From Micropterus salmoides (Eukaryota; Chordata; Actinopteri; Centrarchiformes; Centrarchidae): a stretch of DNA of 64,000 bases. Below the pieces are notes generated by a model. That model searched no databases, was not told where the DNA came from, and saw only the letters and a list, made by a program, of their open reading frames with translations. The position numbers and the translations under genes are program-made. Shown in pieces: positions 13,491-23,145 of the stretch. The first letter of the stretch is position 1. Each line of letters starts with the position of its first letter. The DNA lies in assembly GCF_014851395.1 (NCBI RefSeq), contig NW_024041150.1, positions 39,927,437 to 39,991,436 on the forward strand, in the 5' to 3' direction.

Positions 13491-14130
13491 GTGGGAGGAA
13501 TGCAAAAAGGACAGGAGCAGACTGCAACGGACAGTCAGGACTGCAGAAAAAATTATCGGTGCCAACCTGCCCTCCATTCAGGACTTTTCCATTTCCAGAG
13601 TCTGGAAACGGGCAGGAAACATCAGTGCAGATCCATCTCACCCCGGACACAATGTGTTCCAGCTTCTCCACTCTGGTAGGCGCTACAGAGCACTGTACGC
13701 CAAAACCAACAGACTCAGGAACACAAGCCATCACTCTGATGAACAGCTGATTTTTGACTCACAGTGTCAGGAACAATTCCTGTGCAATAACCCAGTAATT
13801 CTTCCTCTAATCAGCCACCTGTTTACTGGCTACCACTTATTTATTCATCATTCTCTATTTCAGAGCTGTTCTTACGGTTCATATTGTACATTGTATATTG
13901 CGTATGCTGTATACCAAATCCACCTAACTCATGTACATAACACTGCACCTAATACTTATTTATTCCAGCATCCTTTGCACTATGCTCCATCACACTGTCT
14001 ACATGTGTACATGTATGTGTCTGTGCACCTGTATATCACATCCACCTCCGTCATGTACATAATAATATTAATATAAAATAAAAATATAAAAATAATTTAC
14101 TCCTGCATCGTTTGCACTCTGCTCAATCAG
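13490..14130 (+). mobile_element. 3' part of a Rex1/jockey-like LINE
   Basis: Bases 13,501-13,760 encode DRSRLQRTVRTAEKIIGANL, then RVWKRAGNISADPSHPGH and LLHSGRRYRALYAKTNRLRN. This is the C-terminal end of the reverse-transcriptase protein of this LINE family. A 3' untranslated part with 'tattgtacattgtatattg' follows. It is 5'-truncated and carries no complete gene. Confidence 0.75.
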
Positions 14131-14199
14131 AATAAATCAGAGTTAAACTGTAGAACCGTAAGAGTCAGACCAGTTCCTAAAGACCAGTTCCTGTGACGT

Positions 14200-14201
<2 letters not shown>

Positions 14202-14248
<47 letters not shown>
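14202..14248. repeat. (CA)n microsatellite
   Basis: About 23 uninterrupted CA units. Confidence 0.95.
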
Positions 14249-14250
<2 letters not shown>

Positions 14251-14419
14251 GTAATCTGACCTCTTTATCTTCATACAATATATTCCCATGGGAAGGTTCA
14301 TGGTCACTCTGTCTCTCTGTTTCTATATTTCTTTCTGTCTTTCTGCAGGTCTCTGACCCGCTCTCTCTCCTTTGTAGCTGGTATTCTAGCTTATTCATTT
14401 TTCTTTTGGTGATGTGACA

Positions 14420-15466
14420 AATTAAAGATTTTAAAAGGGGTTTTACACTCCCAGAAACATTTTAGCATTGTACTTATGGTCCAGCGACTGGCTTACAGGA
14501 TCTTAAGTACGTTACAAAAGTCACATGACCTTTAACACGTGGTAAACATGAAATGGTGGTAGTTTGATTAAGTTTAGGCAACAAAACTGCTTGGTTAGGT
14601 TTAGGAAAAGAACATGGTTTGGCTTAAAATAAGTTCACTCTTTATACGTCACCTGACTTCTTCTGTCATTATTGGTAGCGGCCTAACAAAGAATGTGAAT
14701 ATGGGTCATAGTAAACTGCTGCATAATCGACCCATACAGCTGTGAGGGTGGGCTGTTTAGACACTAGCTGGTGATCAAATTGGAGAATTTATCGACTAGA
14801 GAGCCAGATATTTTAAGGATCATAGCTGGAGTTGGAGTTTTTTTGCACCTCTTTTTAGTCATTTTGCATTTCTTCATGGTGTTTTTCTTTTTTATATGGT
14901 TCTTTGTGCCTGTGGTCAATTTGCATCTCTTTATAATCGTTTGCATGACTTTCCAAAAAGAAATATTAACTGTAGCTTCATACAGAGGCTCTGGCCTAAG
15001 TGTCCCAACGCTCTTTGGGACCCTGGGCTGTGTTACTGGGATGTCTATTCAATAATCCATCCATAGCTGCAAAAAACAGGGGGGATCAGCCCAGTTTCGG
15101 TTTACAGAAGTGACGTACCTCATGTTACAGTTAGCACTCAGGATGCTAACGTGCAGGACATGCAGGCCTGATAGCACACACACACACACTAAAGCTGAGG
15201 TGGATCAGTCTGTGCCTGCGTTCATTAATTCATCCTCCATCCTCGTTCATCTTGTAATCTGTCCATCCTCATTTTCTCCATCTTTCCTCTCTCCACTCTT
15301 CCCTCCATCATCCCTCTCTCTCTTCTCAGGAAAGCACAGCATGCTACAGATGCTGCTGTCATCCCCAAACATTCCTCCATCCATCCATCAATCCATCCAC
15401 CCATCCATCCACCCATCCCTCTGTCCTCTCACCTCCCCACCCAAAAAAAAGACAGCCAGCACTCAC
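14420..15466. other. Non-coding stretch with low-copy repeat pieces
   Basis: Bases at about 14,560-14,630 (aagtttaggcaacaaaac, ggttaggtttaggaaaagaa) match a fish dispersed repeat whose reverse complement appears near 16,330 and 18,000. A (CCAT)n-like run lies at about 15,375-15,417. No gene is seen. Confidence 0.45.
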
Positions 15467-15760
15467 CATGTTGTCCTGAGACGCAGGCGATCAGTGTGTG
15501 TGCGTGTGTGTGTTTTCCAGCCTCAAGCCATCGCGTCATGATAGCATCTTGTTTGCTTCCTCTCCTCTCTGCTGTGTGTGTGTGTGTGTGTGGGAGGAGG
15601 GAGGATATCATCGTCACGGCAACACCAGCAGCTTGCAGCAGCAGCAGCAGCAGCAGCAGACTGAGGAGGGGGCGAAAGAGGGGGAGGGAGGGAGAGGGGG
15701 AGCATCCATCGGGCCTCGCTGCGGCATCCACCAATAATGGAGCAAGAGGAGGGAGAAAAT
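15467..15760 (-). promoter_or_regulatory. Candidate first exon and promoter of the TRIM2-like gene
   Basis: On the minus strand a GC-richer stretch with a CAG/CTG run (15,638-15,658) ends in CAGGACAACATG followed by a strong donor GTGAGTGC (exon edge at 15,467). An inverted CCAAT box lies at about 15,731. Purine- and pyrimidine-rich tracts and CA repeats surround it. Position and strand suit a 5' exon for the gene at 1-7355, with ATG at the very exon end. The link to that gene is inferred from order and orientation only. Confidence 0.4.
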
Positions 15761-16784
15761 GGACAGAGGTGATTGGCTCATCTGTGTGTCGGTTATATGG
15801 TGTGGGCGTATGTCTCTCTCTCTCTCTCTCTCTATTTATCCCAATATCTCTCTTACTCATCATCTCACTTGTATCAATATCTTAACTTCCATCACTGTTT
15901 CTATTTTTTTTAAATTAAATAAAGAGCAATATAAAAAAAATTAATGAATTGTAAAATCATGTCTTTTTATTGTTCATTCGTTCAGATTTGGTGTTTATTT
16001 TGTGTGTTTTATATCACATTTTGGAATTTTTCTCCTCCTCACTTTACCCATTTTCTTATTTCAAACTCCTTGTTATTACTACAATTAATGAGACTATCCT
16101 CACCAGAAAAACGACAATATGGGTCGTTTGTGCAGCACATTATTACGACCTATATTTATGTTTATTATGGCAGTGACCTCTAGTGGCCGTCCAACGGTAG
16201 AAAAGGAGGAAGTCAGGTGACGTATCATAAATAGGCAGAAAGTTTGCATAAGGAGGCAGGACGGGGTGGTTGGATGCATCAAACCCTGGACTCACACATG
16301 TGAGAATGGTGTTTGTCAAGTGACTTACATGATGTTCTTACTTTAACCCAAATCACAATGTTTCCCAAAACCTAACCAAAGTGTGACCGTTTCACAATGT
16401 TAACCACACGCTTACATATAATGTAATGTAAATGCTCTGTGTTTGCATAGCGCCTTTCTAGTCTTTGCGACCACTCAAAGCGCTTTTACACTATTATACT
16501 ATTTACACTATTATATCCAATTTTGTCGTTAAGGTTGGAGAACTTGTTGCAATGTATTTTTAATTGTAGCCTACATATTATTTCACATACAGTAATACAT
16601 ACAAGAATATAGTTGATGCACAGTAAATATTACATTAATAATATTAGATTATTATTTTTTGCAATTCAAAAACTGGTAAACGCGGATGACTGCCAGGAAC
16701 TAACATCTATAAAATAAATTCAAATATGTAAAAAATGCCTGACTTTCTAATGGGTTTAATAATGTTATGAATAACTGGGGGTAA
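15761..16784. other. Intergenic DNA, nothing firm
   Basis: It holds a (CT)n run at about 15,812-15,832, AT-rich DNA, and at about 16,318-16,425 a copy of the 'aacccaaatcacaatgtttc' dispersed repeat that recurs near 18,000. No gene is seen. Confidence 0.4.
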
Positions 16785-17320
16785 TAGAGGGCGGTAATAC
16801 TGCAGTGGATAAGACACATGCCTTTAATGTGAGAGACCCGGGATTCAATTCCCCACTTTGACACATCCACCATTGTGTCCAACATTATGTAGCTGTAGTA
16901 GCGGAGGCTGCAGTTTCAGGACCCCCACAATCCTGCGACCGCAGTTCTGGCACCGTAGTTCTTTTGCGACAGCGGCATCTAGTGGAGTGGTGGTGGTAAT
17001 ACACAACAACACGAAGGAGGTTAACCATGTCTGCAGGCGCGTCGGGCTAACCTAAGTTTAGGCACACACTCGGTGATGGTTGTTGTAAGGGTAATAGGCT
17101 TCGGCGGGCTGTCAAGAGTAACATAGCTAGCAAGGGTCCTAGAAATGCAGTTCCGGTCCTAGGATTGCAGTCCTGAAACTGCAGCCTCCGGTACTGCAGC
17201 TACATGCTACTCATTGTGTCCCTTAACACCTAGTTGTTGCAGAGGTGTGCAACCTCTGACAAATATAGCAATTGTAAGTCGATTTGTATAAAAGCGTCAG
17301 CTAAGTGACAGATCAAGGAA
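16785..17320 (+). mobile_element. tRNA-derived SINE, split by a later insertion
   Basis: The tRNA-like head reads gcagtggataagacacatgc (box A region), then cgggattcaattcccc (box B region). The body, after the insertion, reads cttaacacctagttgttgca and ends in gtataaaagcgtcagctaag. The body resumes cleanly at 17,222 after the element at 16,881-17,211. A related SINE lies at 49,010-49,165. Confidence 0.7.
16881..17211. mobile_element. MULE-like MITE inserted in the SINE
   Basis: The element is 331 bp with ends that are inverted copies over 41 bp (35 of 41 identical by eye). Both contain atgtagctg and then ggaggctgcagtttcagga. It is flanked by a perfect 10-bp direct duplication, cattgtgtcc, at 16,871-16,880 and 17,212-17,221. 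Duplications of 9-11 bp are typical of the Mutator superfamily. No coding capacity is present. Confidence 0.75.
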
Positions 17321-17630
17321 TTATTTGTAAAATACTAGAGCAATAGCATTGAAACTATTTTCATTAATAATAAAACACTGCCCGAAGAAAGTTGTGTAAA
17401 TGAGTTTTGACTTGAATAAAAGTCATGGTCATGCAGAGCTGGAGGAGTGTGCTTTGGTGAGCTGCAGCAAAGTCGCCCACGCAGTTGGACGATGCTTGAC
17501 CTCCTCCGTCATCTGGCTCCGGTGCCTCTTCAGCAGGCTCAAGTGTGTTTCCATCTCTGAGGCAGATGTTGGGCAAAATGACAACCAACACGTGTCTAAC
17601 ACTGTTGGTGGCCACACAATGCTAAATGAT

Positions 17631-17787
17631 AGAATAAAACCATTTCCTGTTGAAGTAGCACTGAGCATCTGCACTTTGGGACTCATACATGAAAGACATC
17701 AAAGCTGCCCACAACCCCTGGAAAATACAATTGCAGCTGACGTTCGGAGAGAGCACCAGTTTAATAGCGCTCATCTGGCAACCTGAT
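17631..17787. repeat. Dispersed repeat, copy A
   Basis: Shares long identical stretches (tttcctgttgaagtagcact, gagcatctgcactttggg, atcaaagctgcccacaac) with copy B at 18,267-18,430, in the same orientation. Not coding. Confidence 0.8.
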
Positions 17788-18266
17788 CACTCCCAAGTCG
17801 TCACATATGGACGCATGGTTAAGACTCATTGGTGTCAGCTTTTAACACACTGGGAATCCCTCGAGCGTAGTTTAACACAGTGGGGGAAGCCCTGTGGCGT
17901 AATTTTTGAACGCTAAAACTAGCTGTAGTACAGGCTACGAATAATTTTTTTTAGTAACGTAACTTACATAATGTCATGTAGTTATTTTAACCCAAACCAC
18001 GGTCTTTTCCTAAACCTAACCAAGTAGTTTTGTCGCCTAAATCTATCCAAATTGTGACTTTTCACAATGTTAACCACTAGTTAACCACATAGACTGTATA
18101 TAAAAATGGACGTAGTGTCCGTTAACCTCTACTTTTATTTGGAAGGTTTGACGTTGCAAAGTTGCATATTATTGCTAACTTGACTGCAGAGCCCTACATG
18201 GCCAAAAATTAATAAAAAAAAATTTAAAAGTGTCCGTTTGTGACAAGATGGGAGTGAGATATGGGT

Positions 18267-18430
18267 AGAATGAAACAATTTCCTGTTGAAGTAGCACTGA
18301 GCATCTGCACTTTGGGGGTGGATTCTTATATGAAAGGCATCAAAGCTGCCCACAACACCTGGTTCATACAGATGCAGCTAGACGTTCAGAGCCAACACCA
18401 AATTAAAGGAGCTCATCTGGAAAGCTGATG
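18267..18430. repeat. Dispersed repeat, copy B
   Basis: Second copy of the unit at 17,631-17,787. Between the two lies a further fish repeat (aacctaaccaagtagttttg) and a 'gactgtatataaaaatggac' motif common in fish repeats. Confidence 0.8.
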
Positions 18431-18559
18431 ACCCAGCTCCCACTCTGCAGTGATAGTTGTTTAATGTGACAACAGTGTGTTTAAGTTGTGTGTCTCAGAA
18501 GTTTATGATAAGTTTAATAGGGTTACTGTACTGTAAACATTTGCGGTTCGTCCTCCGGT

Positions 18560-18573
18560 CCAGCAGGTGGCGG
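18560..18573 (+). promoter_or_regulatory. CTCF-like motif near the U14 host promoter
   Basis: CCAGCAGGTGGCGG fits the CTCF core pattern CCASYAGRKGGCRS at every position. It lies about 120 bp upstream of the first host-gene donor. The surrounding sequence also resembles a common fish repeat, so occupancy is only a possibility. Confidence 0.35.
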
Positions 18574-19579
18574 TACGACGCCAGCAAACCGTTCACATGC
18601 CGCCGTGACAGAACAAAAAGAAGCGGAAACACGACGGGACTCATTTGAAGCTGCGGAGCAGAAAGACAGCAGTCGCTTAGAAACTCACTCCGACGGTAAA
18701 CATGCTTTTAAATGTGACTTTAACTCGTAAATACAAACTTGTACGTATTAATGGCAACATGTACGAGTATAATTTGGCGAGATTTACTTTAGATGAGGAG
18801 TTTATTTAACGGATGGTCATAGATTGTCTCAGAACCTTTGCTGAAGAACTTTGACACGATTTACTTTAATGAATTAATGTTGGTGATTTTATTTAATGTA
18901 TTTCAAACAGTTAATTTGGAGGTGAATCTGCTCTTAACAGCCGTAGTTATCGATGGCAGATTGAAGTAGTCCTCGTGTTAAAATGTAGCCTAACGTTACA
19001 TCAGGTGAGAAAATAAGTCTACTTAATGTATTTTTTCGTTACTGTCACTCGTGACTCGTGTTGAAGTAACTTTTCTATACGGAGTCGGTGTTTCAGGATG
19101 TATCCGATGCTTTCAGACCTTCTTTTCAAACTTTTCAGTATGCAAGAGATAAAGTGCTGAAACCCAGCAGCGTTTCAGTCCCTGCAGTTTCCAGCAGGTG
19201 AACACGTGGAGGTTTTCAGATGGCCAAACATCTCCTCACAGCTGTGAACAATTCAGATAAAAACACTAAAAAGGCTGCAGTTCAATATAAATAGTAAACT
19301 TGCAGTCAGATAATCATGGTCTGAGAATAAATTTAAAGTGCATAAACTACTATGTGTGACCGATTATGGCCAGTGAGATTTAAAGAGGAGAAAGTTTAGA
19401 TTGTATTATATGCAACTCTGAATTAACTGTTCTCTTCTTTCAGATTTAAAATCTTTCACCGTGTTGTTTGCTGAGGATGCCTGCAGCATTGTTGCCTGCA
19501 GTCTACCTAAGGTTAGAGCTTCAAACACTTTGATTTTTCATTTTAAGTAATTTGTTGGGGGGTTTTTTGCATTCTCCTG

Positions 19580-19670
19580 CGCTGTGATGACATATTTTCC
19601 TGCCATTCGTAGTTTCCACCAGAGGTCTAAAGACCAAAGATGGTCCAAACCTTCCTTGGATGTCTGAGCG
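19580..19670 (+). ncRNA. snord14: U14 box C/D snoRNA, copy 1
   Basis: C box GTGATGA at 19,584 and D box CTGA at 19,664, closed by a cgc/gcg terminal stem. It carries both conserved U14 domains: A, attcgtagtttccaccaga, and B, ccttccttggatgt next to the D box. Domain A base-pairs with 18S rRNA for processing. Domain B guides 2'-O-methylation of 18S rRNA. A small ggtc/gacc hairpin with loop TAAA lies between them. 91 nt, in host intron 2. Confidence 0.93.
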
Positions 19671-21298
19671 TGTGTCACCTATTCAAAAACAACAACAACA
19701 ACAAAAGAATCAGAAACAGTTAATTAGTACACGAGTGGAAATTATTTTGTTGTAATTGCTCATGAAGGAATAGAATGACAGGAATGTAGTGAATAATGAG
19801 TAGGAGTGGGAGAAAAAAATCGATTCTTGGATGCATCATGATGCTGATGTGAAAGTTTCTGGCTCATTAACAAATTTCAAAAAAATGATTATTTTAACTG
19901 ATAACCTGATGTTGACGGAACGCAAAAGGCGAAACTCTCCTAAGTGCTGCGCCTGCACAAAACAGACCAGTGTTCCACCTGTATTCTGCACAGCACGGGT
20001 GCTGAATCAATAACCACCATACTAAAATATCACACAATCATTAATATCAACGCACAAATGATTTTAACTAGCACACTGTGCGAGCATGGTAACACTGAAC
20101 GCTTGGCAGCTCCCTGCGTATCCTGTTAGTAATATTAATTAGCTCAGCTGTAAGTCATTCTGACTTAACATTACTTGTCAAGCATTGAGAACATCAGGCA
20201 CAAGCTTGGCCTACACTAGTGTACAGCTCTGTCCGGTACACATACTTCACATGATATTTATATTTCAGTTTTCAGAGGAGTCAGACAACTAGTTGTTAAA
20301 GAAATGAGGGGCCATGGAGCTGAGGTTAATGAAGTAATTTAGGGATGCAAACTTTTACGCTAATTAGGAGATGTTTCTTTTAGATTTTAATGTGCAAATT
20401 TAATGCTTAGTAATTATCCAGAAATGCGTTAATCGTTTTATAATTGCAGTGCAGCCCCTCTGAATCATGAGGTGCCCAGATTCCCGCTCATAATGATATT
20501 AAGTGTTAATAATTAAGAGTACTGCTGGTAGTGTTGATGTGGATTAAAAATTCATAAACGACATGAGACTGAATTATGGTAGACTGATATTTTGGAAACA
20601 ATTTGAATTTAAAAGCTTGATTAAATGACAGGCTCCTCCAGGCTTTACTGACCTGTTGTTGACTGAATTTATTTTGCAAAGTAAAGTGTTCACTGGCTTT
20701 CTAACACTAGAAATGTCCTAACAGGGTTGCGTCAGTCACCGGGCATAATGACCTTCAGGGACACCGTACAGACGCTGCTCGTCTGTCACCATGGATGATG
20801 CGAGGGCAAGAAGAAGAAAGTCACTGGCTCTACTGAAACTGGGAACAGGTGAGCGGATTAGTTTATTTACAGACTCTGTTAAAGTATTAAAACTCAACCT
20901 CAGGGCAGCGCAACATGCGATGCCCAGGCCCATGTGCAATATTTCTTATTCTTACAATAAGACCAAAACAAATCCCACTGTTGTCCCAAACATTTTAAAC
21001 AGGGCTTAAAATGACTTATGTAGTCTACGAAAACTTCATAAGTGAAAAATGCCATCACAAGTTGTGAGTAGCTAGCAAAATTAAAGGACTACATTTCATT
21101 ATAATTAATCTTGACAGAATTAAATGTTGGCATAAAGCGGAGATGGTCTGATGGACCTAAATTTCCAGGTTTTCACTAGATACAATTAAACTGTGCAGCC
21201 CTGTGTATTCAGAGGTGGGTCTTTTTTTTTAAGTTGTATGACATTTCTGCAGTGTTTCGTATTTTGGTGAGCGCACCGAAAAACAGCTCGCGTGTTTT

Positions 21299-21389
21299 CG
21301 CTGTGATGACATATTTTCCTGCCATTCGTAGTTTCCACCAGAGGTCTGCAGACCAAAGATGGTCCAAACCTTCCTTGGATGTCTGAGCG
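21299..21389 (+). ncRNA. snord14: U14 box C/D snoRNA, copy 2
   Basis: Identical to copy 1 except in the internal hairpin loop (ggtctgcagacc). Same boxes and both 18S-pairing domains. It ends 73 nt before the acceptor of the exon at 21,463. Confidence 0.93.
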
Positions 21390-21651
21390 AACAATAAGTC
21401 TGCAATGTGTCTCGTTAACATATTTTGCTTTCATAACTAACTTATCTCCATCTCACTTTCAGGGTGAAAGTCTCAGTAGCAGCACTCGTGTCCATCAAAG
21501 TGAAACCAGTGAAATCCTGAACCACTGTGATGATCATGGCCTGTGAAGCTGGTGTGTATGTGTAGGATTACAAGATGTGTGCTGTTACAATAGCTACTCG
21601 GTTGACTTGTGAGTCCAACAGTCTAAATTTATTGTCCTGCTTAGCACTTGT

Positions 21652-21742
21652 CGCTGTGATGACATATTTTCCTGCCATTCGTAGTTTCCACCAGAGGTCT
21701 AAAGACCAAAGATGGTCCAAACCTTCCTTGGATGTCTGAGCG
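21652..21742 (+). ncRNA. snord14: U14 box C/D snoRNA, copy 3
   Basis: Same sequence as copy 1 by eye, including the TAAA loop. Located in the intron between exons 21463-21551 and 21836-21912, 93 nt before the next exon. A long poly-T run (about 21,770-21,790) lies between it and the acceptor. Confidence 0.93.
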
Positions 21743-22468
21743 ACTGAAGGAAATGTTACTGAAATGTGTTTTTTTTTTTTTTTTTTTTTTATAAATATCA
21801 CTACAACTAAAATACGTCTCAAATCTCCCTTTCAGACTGGATGTGAAAGGAGTGTCTGGATCCTGGTTGAGGACCTTTTTTTTGAAGGCAATCACCTTTT
21901 GGAGGACAGCAGGTGTGTATATCGGACCTACTAAAGGGAGCTACAGTGTGTAAAGGACCTGAAAGTAGCATTTTCTTTAATGAGGTAAAAGCTCACTGAA
22001 ATTGAAATCTATCCGAGAGACATTGCCAGTAAGGCAGTGTTTGATAACAATACAGTTTTATATTTCATGTATTTCACTTTTAAAAACAAACAATATCTAG
22101 TTAATATAAAAAATAAAGGCCTGTTAGTACATGCTTATAGTTGTTGTACTACTTACTAAAGTCACATTTATCCTATCTTCACTAAACGGCTCAAACTTTC
22201 ACTTAAAATGTGGTATTTTATGGACTAACTATAGTTTATAATTTGATACATATTTTCAGCACAACAGAGTATAAGGCTGCTTTAGCCAGGTTTTATTACT
22301 GGTCTTAAATTCACTTAATGCACCAGTAAATAATTGTAAAAATGTTAGAATTTACATTATGAAATCTGTAAATGCCCTTAACTAAGATTAAAGGCTTATT
22401 AAAACCTCTAATCATCTTAGTCAGGGAATTCAGCTCCAACTGGATCTGTTTACCTGCTTGCCACAATT

Positions 22469-22560
22469 CGCTGTGATGACTCTTTTTCCTGCCATTCGTA
22501 GTTTCCACCAGAGGTCTTCTCGACCAAAGATGGCCCAAACCTTCCTTGGATGTCTGAGCG
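22469..22560 (+). ncRNA. snord14: U14 box C/D snoRNA, copy 4
   Basis: C box, D box, domain A and domain B are all intact. It differs from copies 1-3 after the C box (ctctttttcctgcc), in the hairpin (ggtcttctcgacc) and in ggccc for ggtcc, changes it mostly shares with copy 5. 92 nt. It ends 84 nt before the next exon. Confidence 0.93.
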
Positions 22561-22784
22561 AATTTAAAAGAAGTTATTTTTTTTTTTATAATCTTTGTCT
22601 GTTTTTAGCTTCACAACTAACTTGTCATTACATGTCACTTTCAGAAAGTCTCTGCAGGCAGTGCCTTCATAATTCTTGTCTAGTCGAAGGAAGCGTCACT
22701 GGTGATGGTGCTTATTGCCTGGTATGTAGTTGTCATTTTAACAATATATTTGAGTTTGTAAATCTAGTCCAGTTGTGTACAAAT

Positions 22785-22875
22785 CGCTGTGATGATGCTT
22801 TTTCCTGCCATTCGTAGTTTCCACCAGAGGTCTTTTCGACCAAAGATGGCCCAAACCTTCCTTGGATGTCTGAGC
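22785..22875 (+). ncRNA. snord14: U14 box C/D snoRNA, copy 5
   Basis: Closest to copy 4 (ggcccaaacc, loop cttttcg). All boxes and both 18S-complementary domains are intact. It lies 69 nt before the last host exon. Confidence 0.93.
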
Positions 22876-23145
22876 GATTCAGATCTAGTTGTGACAATCG
22901 GCTCTAAAAGTTTTCTGTTGGCTAATGTTTGTTTCCTCCCACAGGCTGACCATTAAAATAAAAAAAAAAAAGAAGCTGCACTGCAGAGGAGGATTTTCCC
23001 ACCATCTCAGTCTTCGTATGCAGAGATTTTTGTTAATGAAAAGATCCAACTGTTAGACAGTATATTTTGTCTGGAATATACATGTCATAAAATGTTTTGA
23101 CATAATGGCACTGACCAACATTCAATAAAAGCATTAGTGTGAATT

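Larger units (their letters stand above)
18590..23145 (+). ncRNA. Non-coding host gene for five U14 snoRNAs
   Basis: Seven exons can be drawn: about 18,590-18,695, 19444-19511, 20725-20848, 21463-21551, 21836-21912, 22645-22721 and 22945 to about 23,145. A poly(A) signal AATAAA lies at 23,124. Junctions are GT-AG, and strong acceptors such as ctcactttcag recur. The spliced exons lack a useful reading frame: the ATG at 20,791 gives only about 21 residues (MDDARARRRKSLALL...) and meets TGA just past the next junction. Introns 2 to 6 each hold one U14 copy. In introns 3 to 6 the snoRNA ends 69-93 nt before the 3' splice site, the spacing typical of intron-processed box C/D snoRNAs. Intron 2 is an exception, with about 1,054 nt. 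This is the architecture of SNHG-type genes. In mammals U14 sits in HSPA8 and RPS13 introns, so a dedicated host is unusual. The first exon start is uncertain. Confidence 0.8.

Noticed and set aside
13468..14076. 202-residue plus-strand open frame
   Set aside because: It is the decayed C-terminus and 3' end of a LINE, not a host gene.
14193..14417. Frames of alternating His-Thr or Cys-Val
   Set aside because: Translation of the CA microsatellite.
15496..15885. Overlapping open frames on both strands around 15.5-15.9 kb
   Set aside because: They arise from CA, CT and CAG simple repeats and purine tracts with no protein-like motif.
17364..17786. Open frames of 83-128 residues on both strands
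   Set aside because: They overlap a dispersed repeat copy, lack motifs, and the equivalent frame is not kept in the second copy.
19580..22875. Repeats of about 91 bp with unequal spacers, at first sight array-like
   Set aside because: The copies carry C and D boxes, a terminal stem and U14-specific domains, and sit in introns. They are snoRNAs. This is not a CRISPR array, and the spacers are introns and exons.
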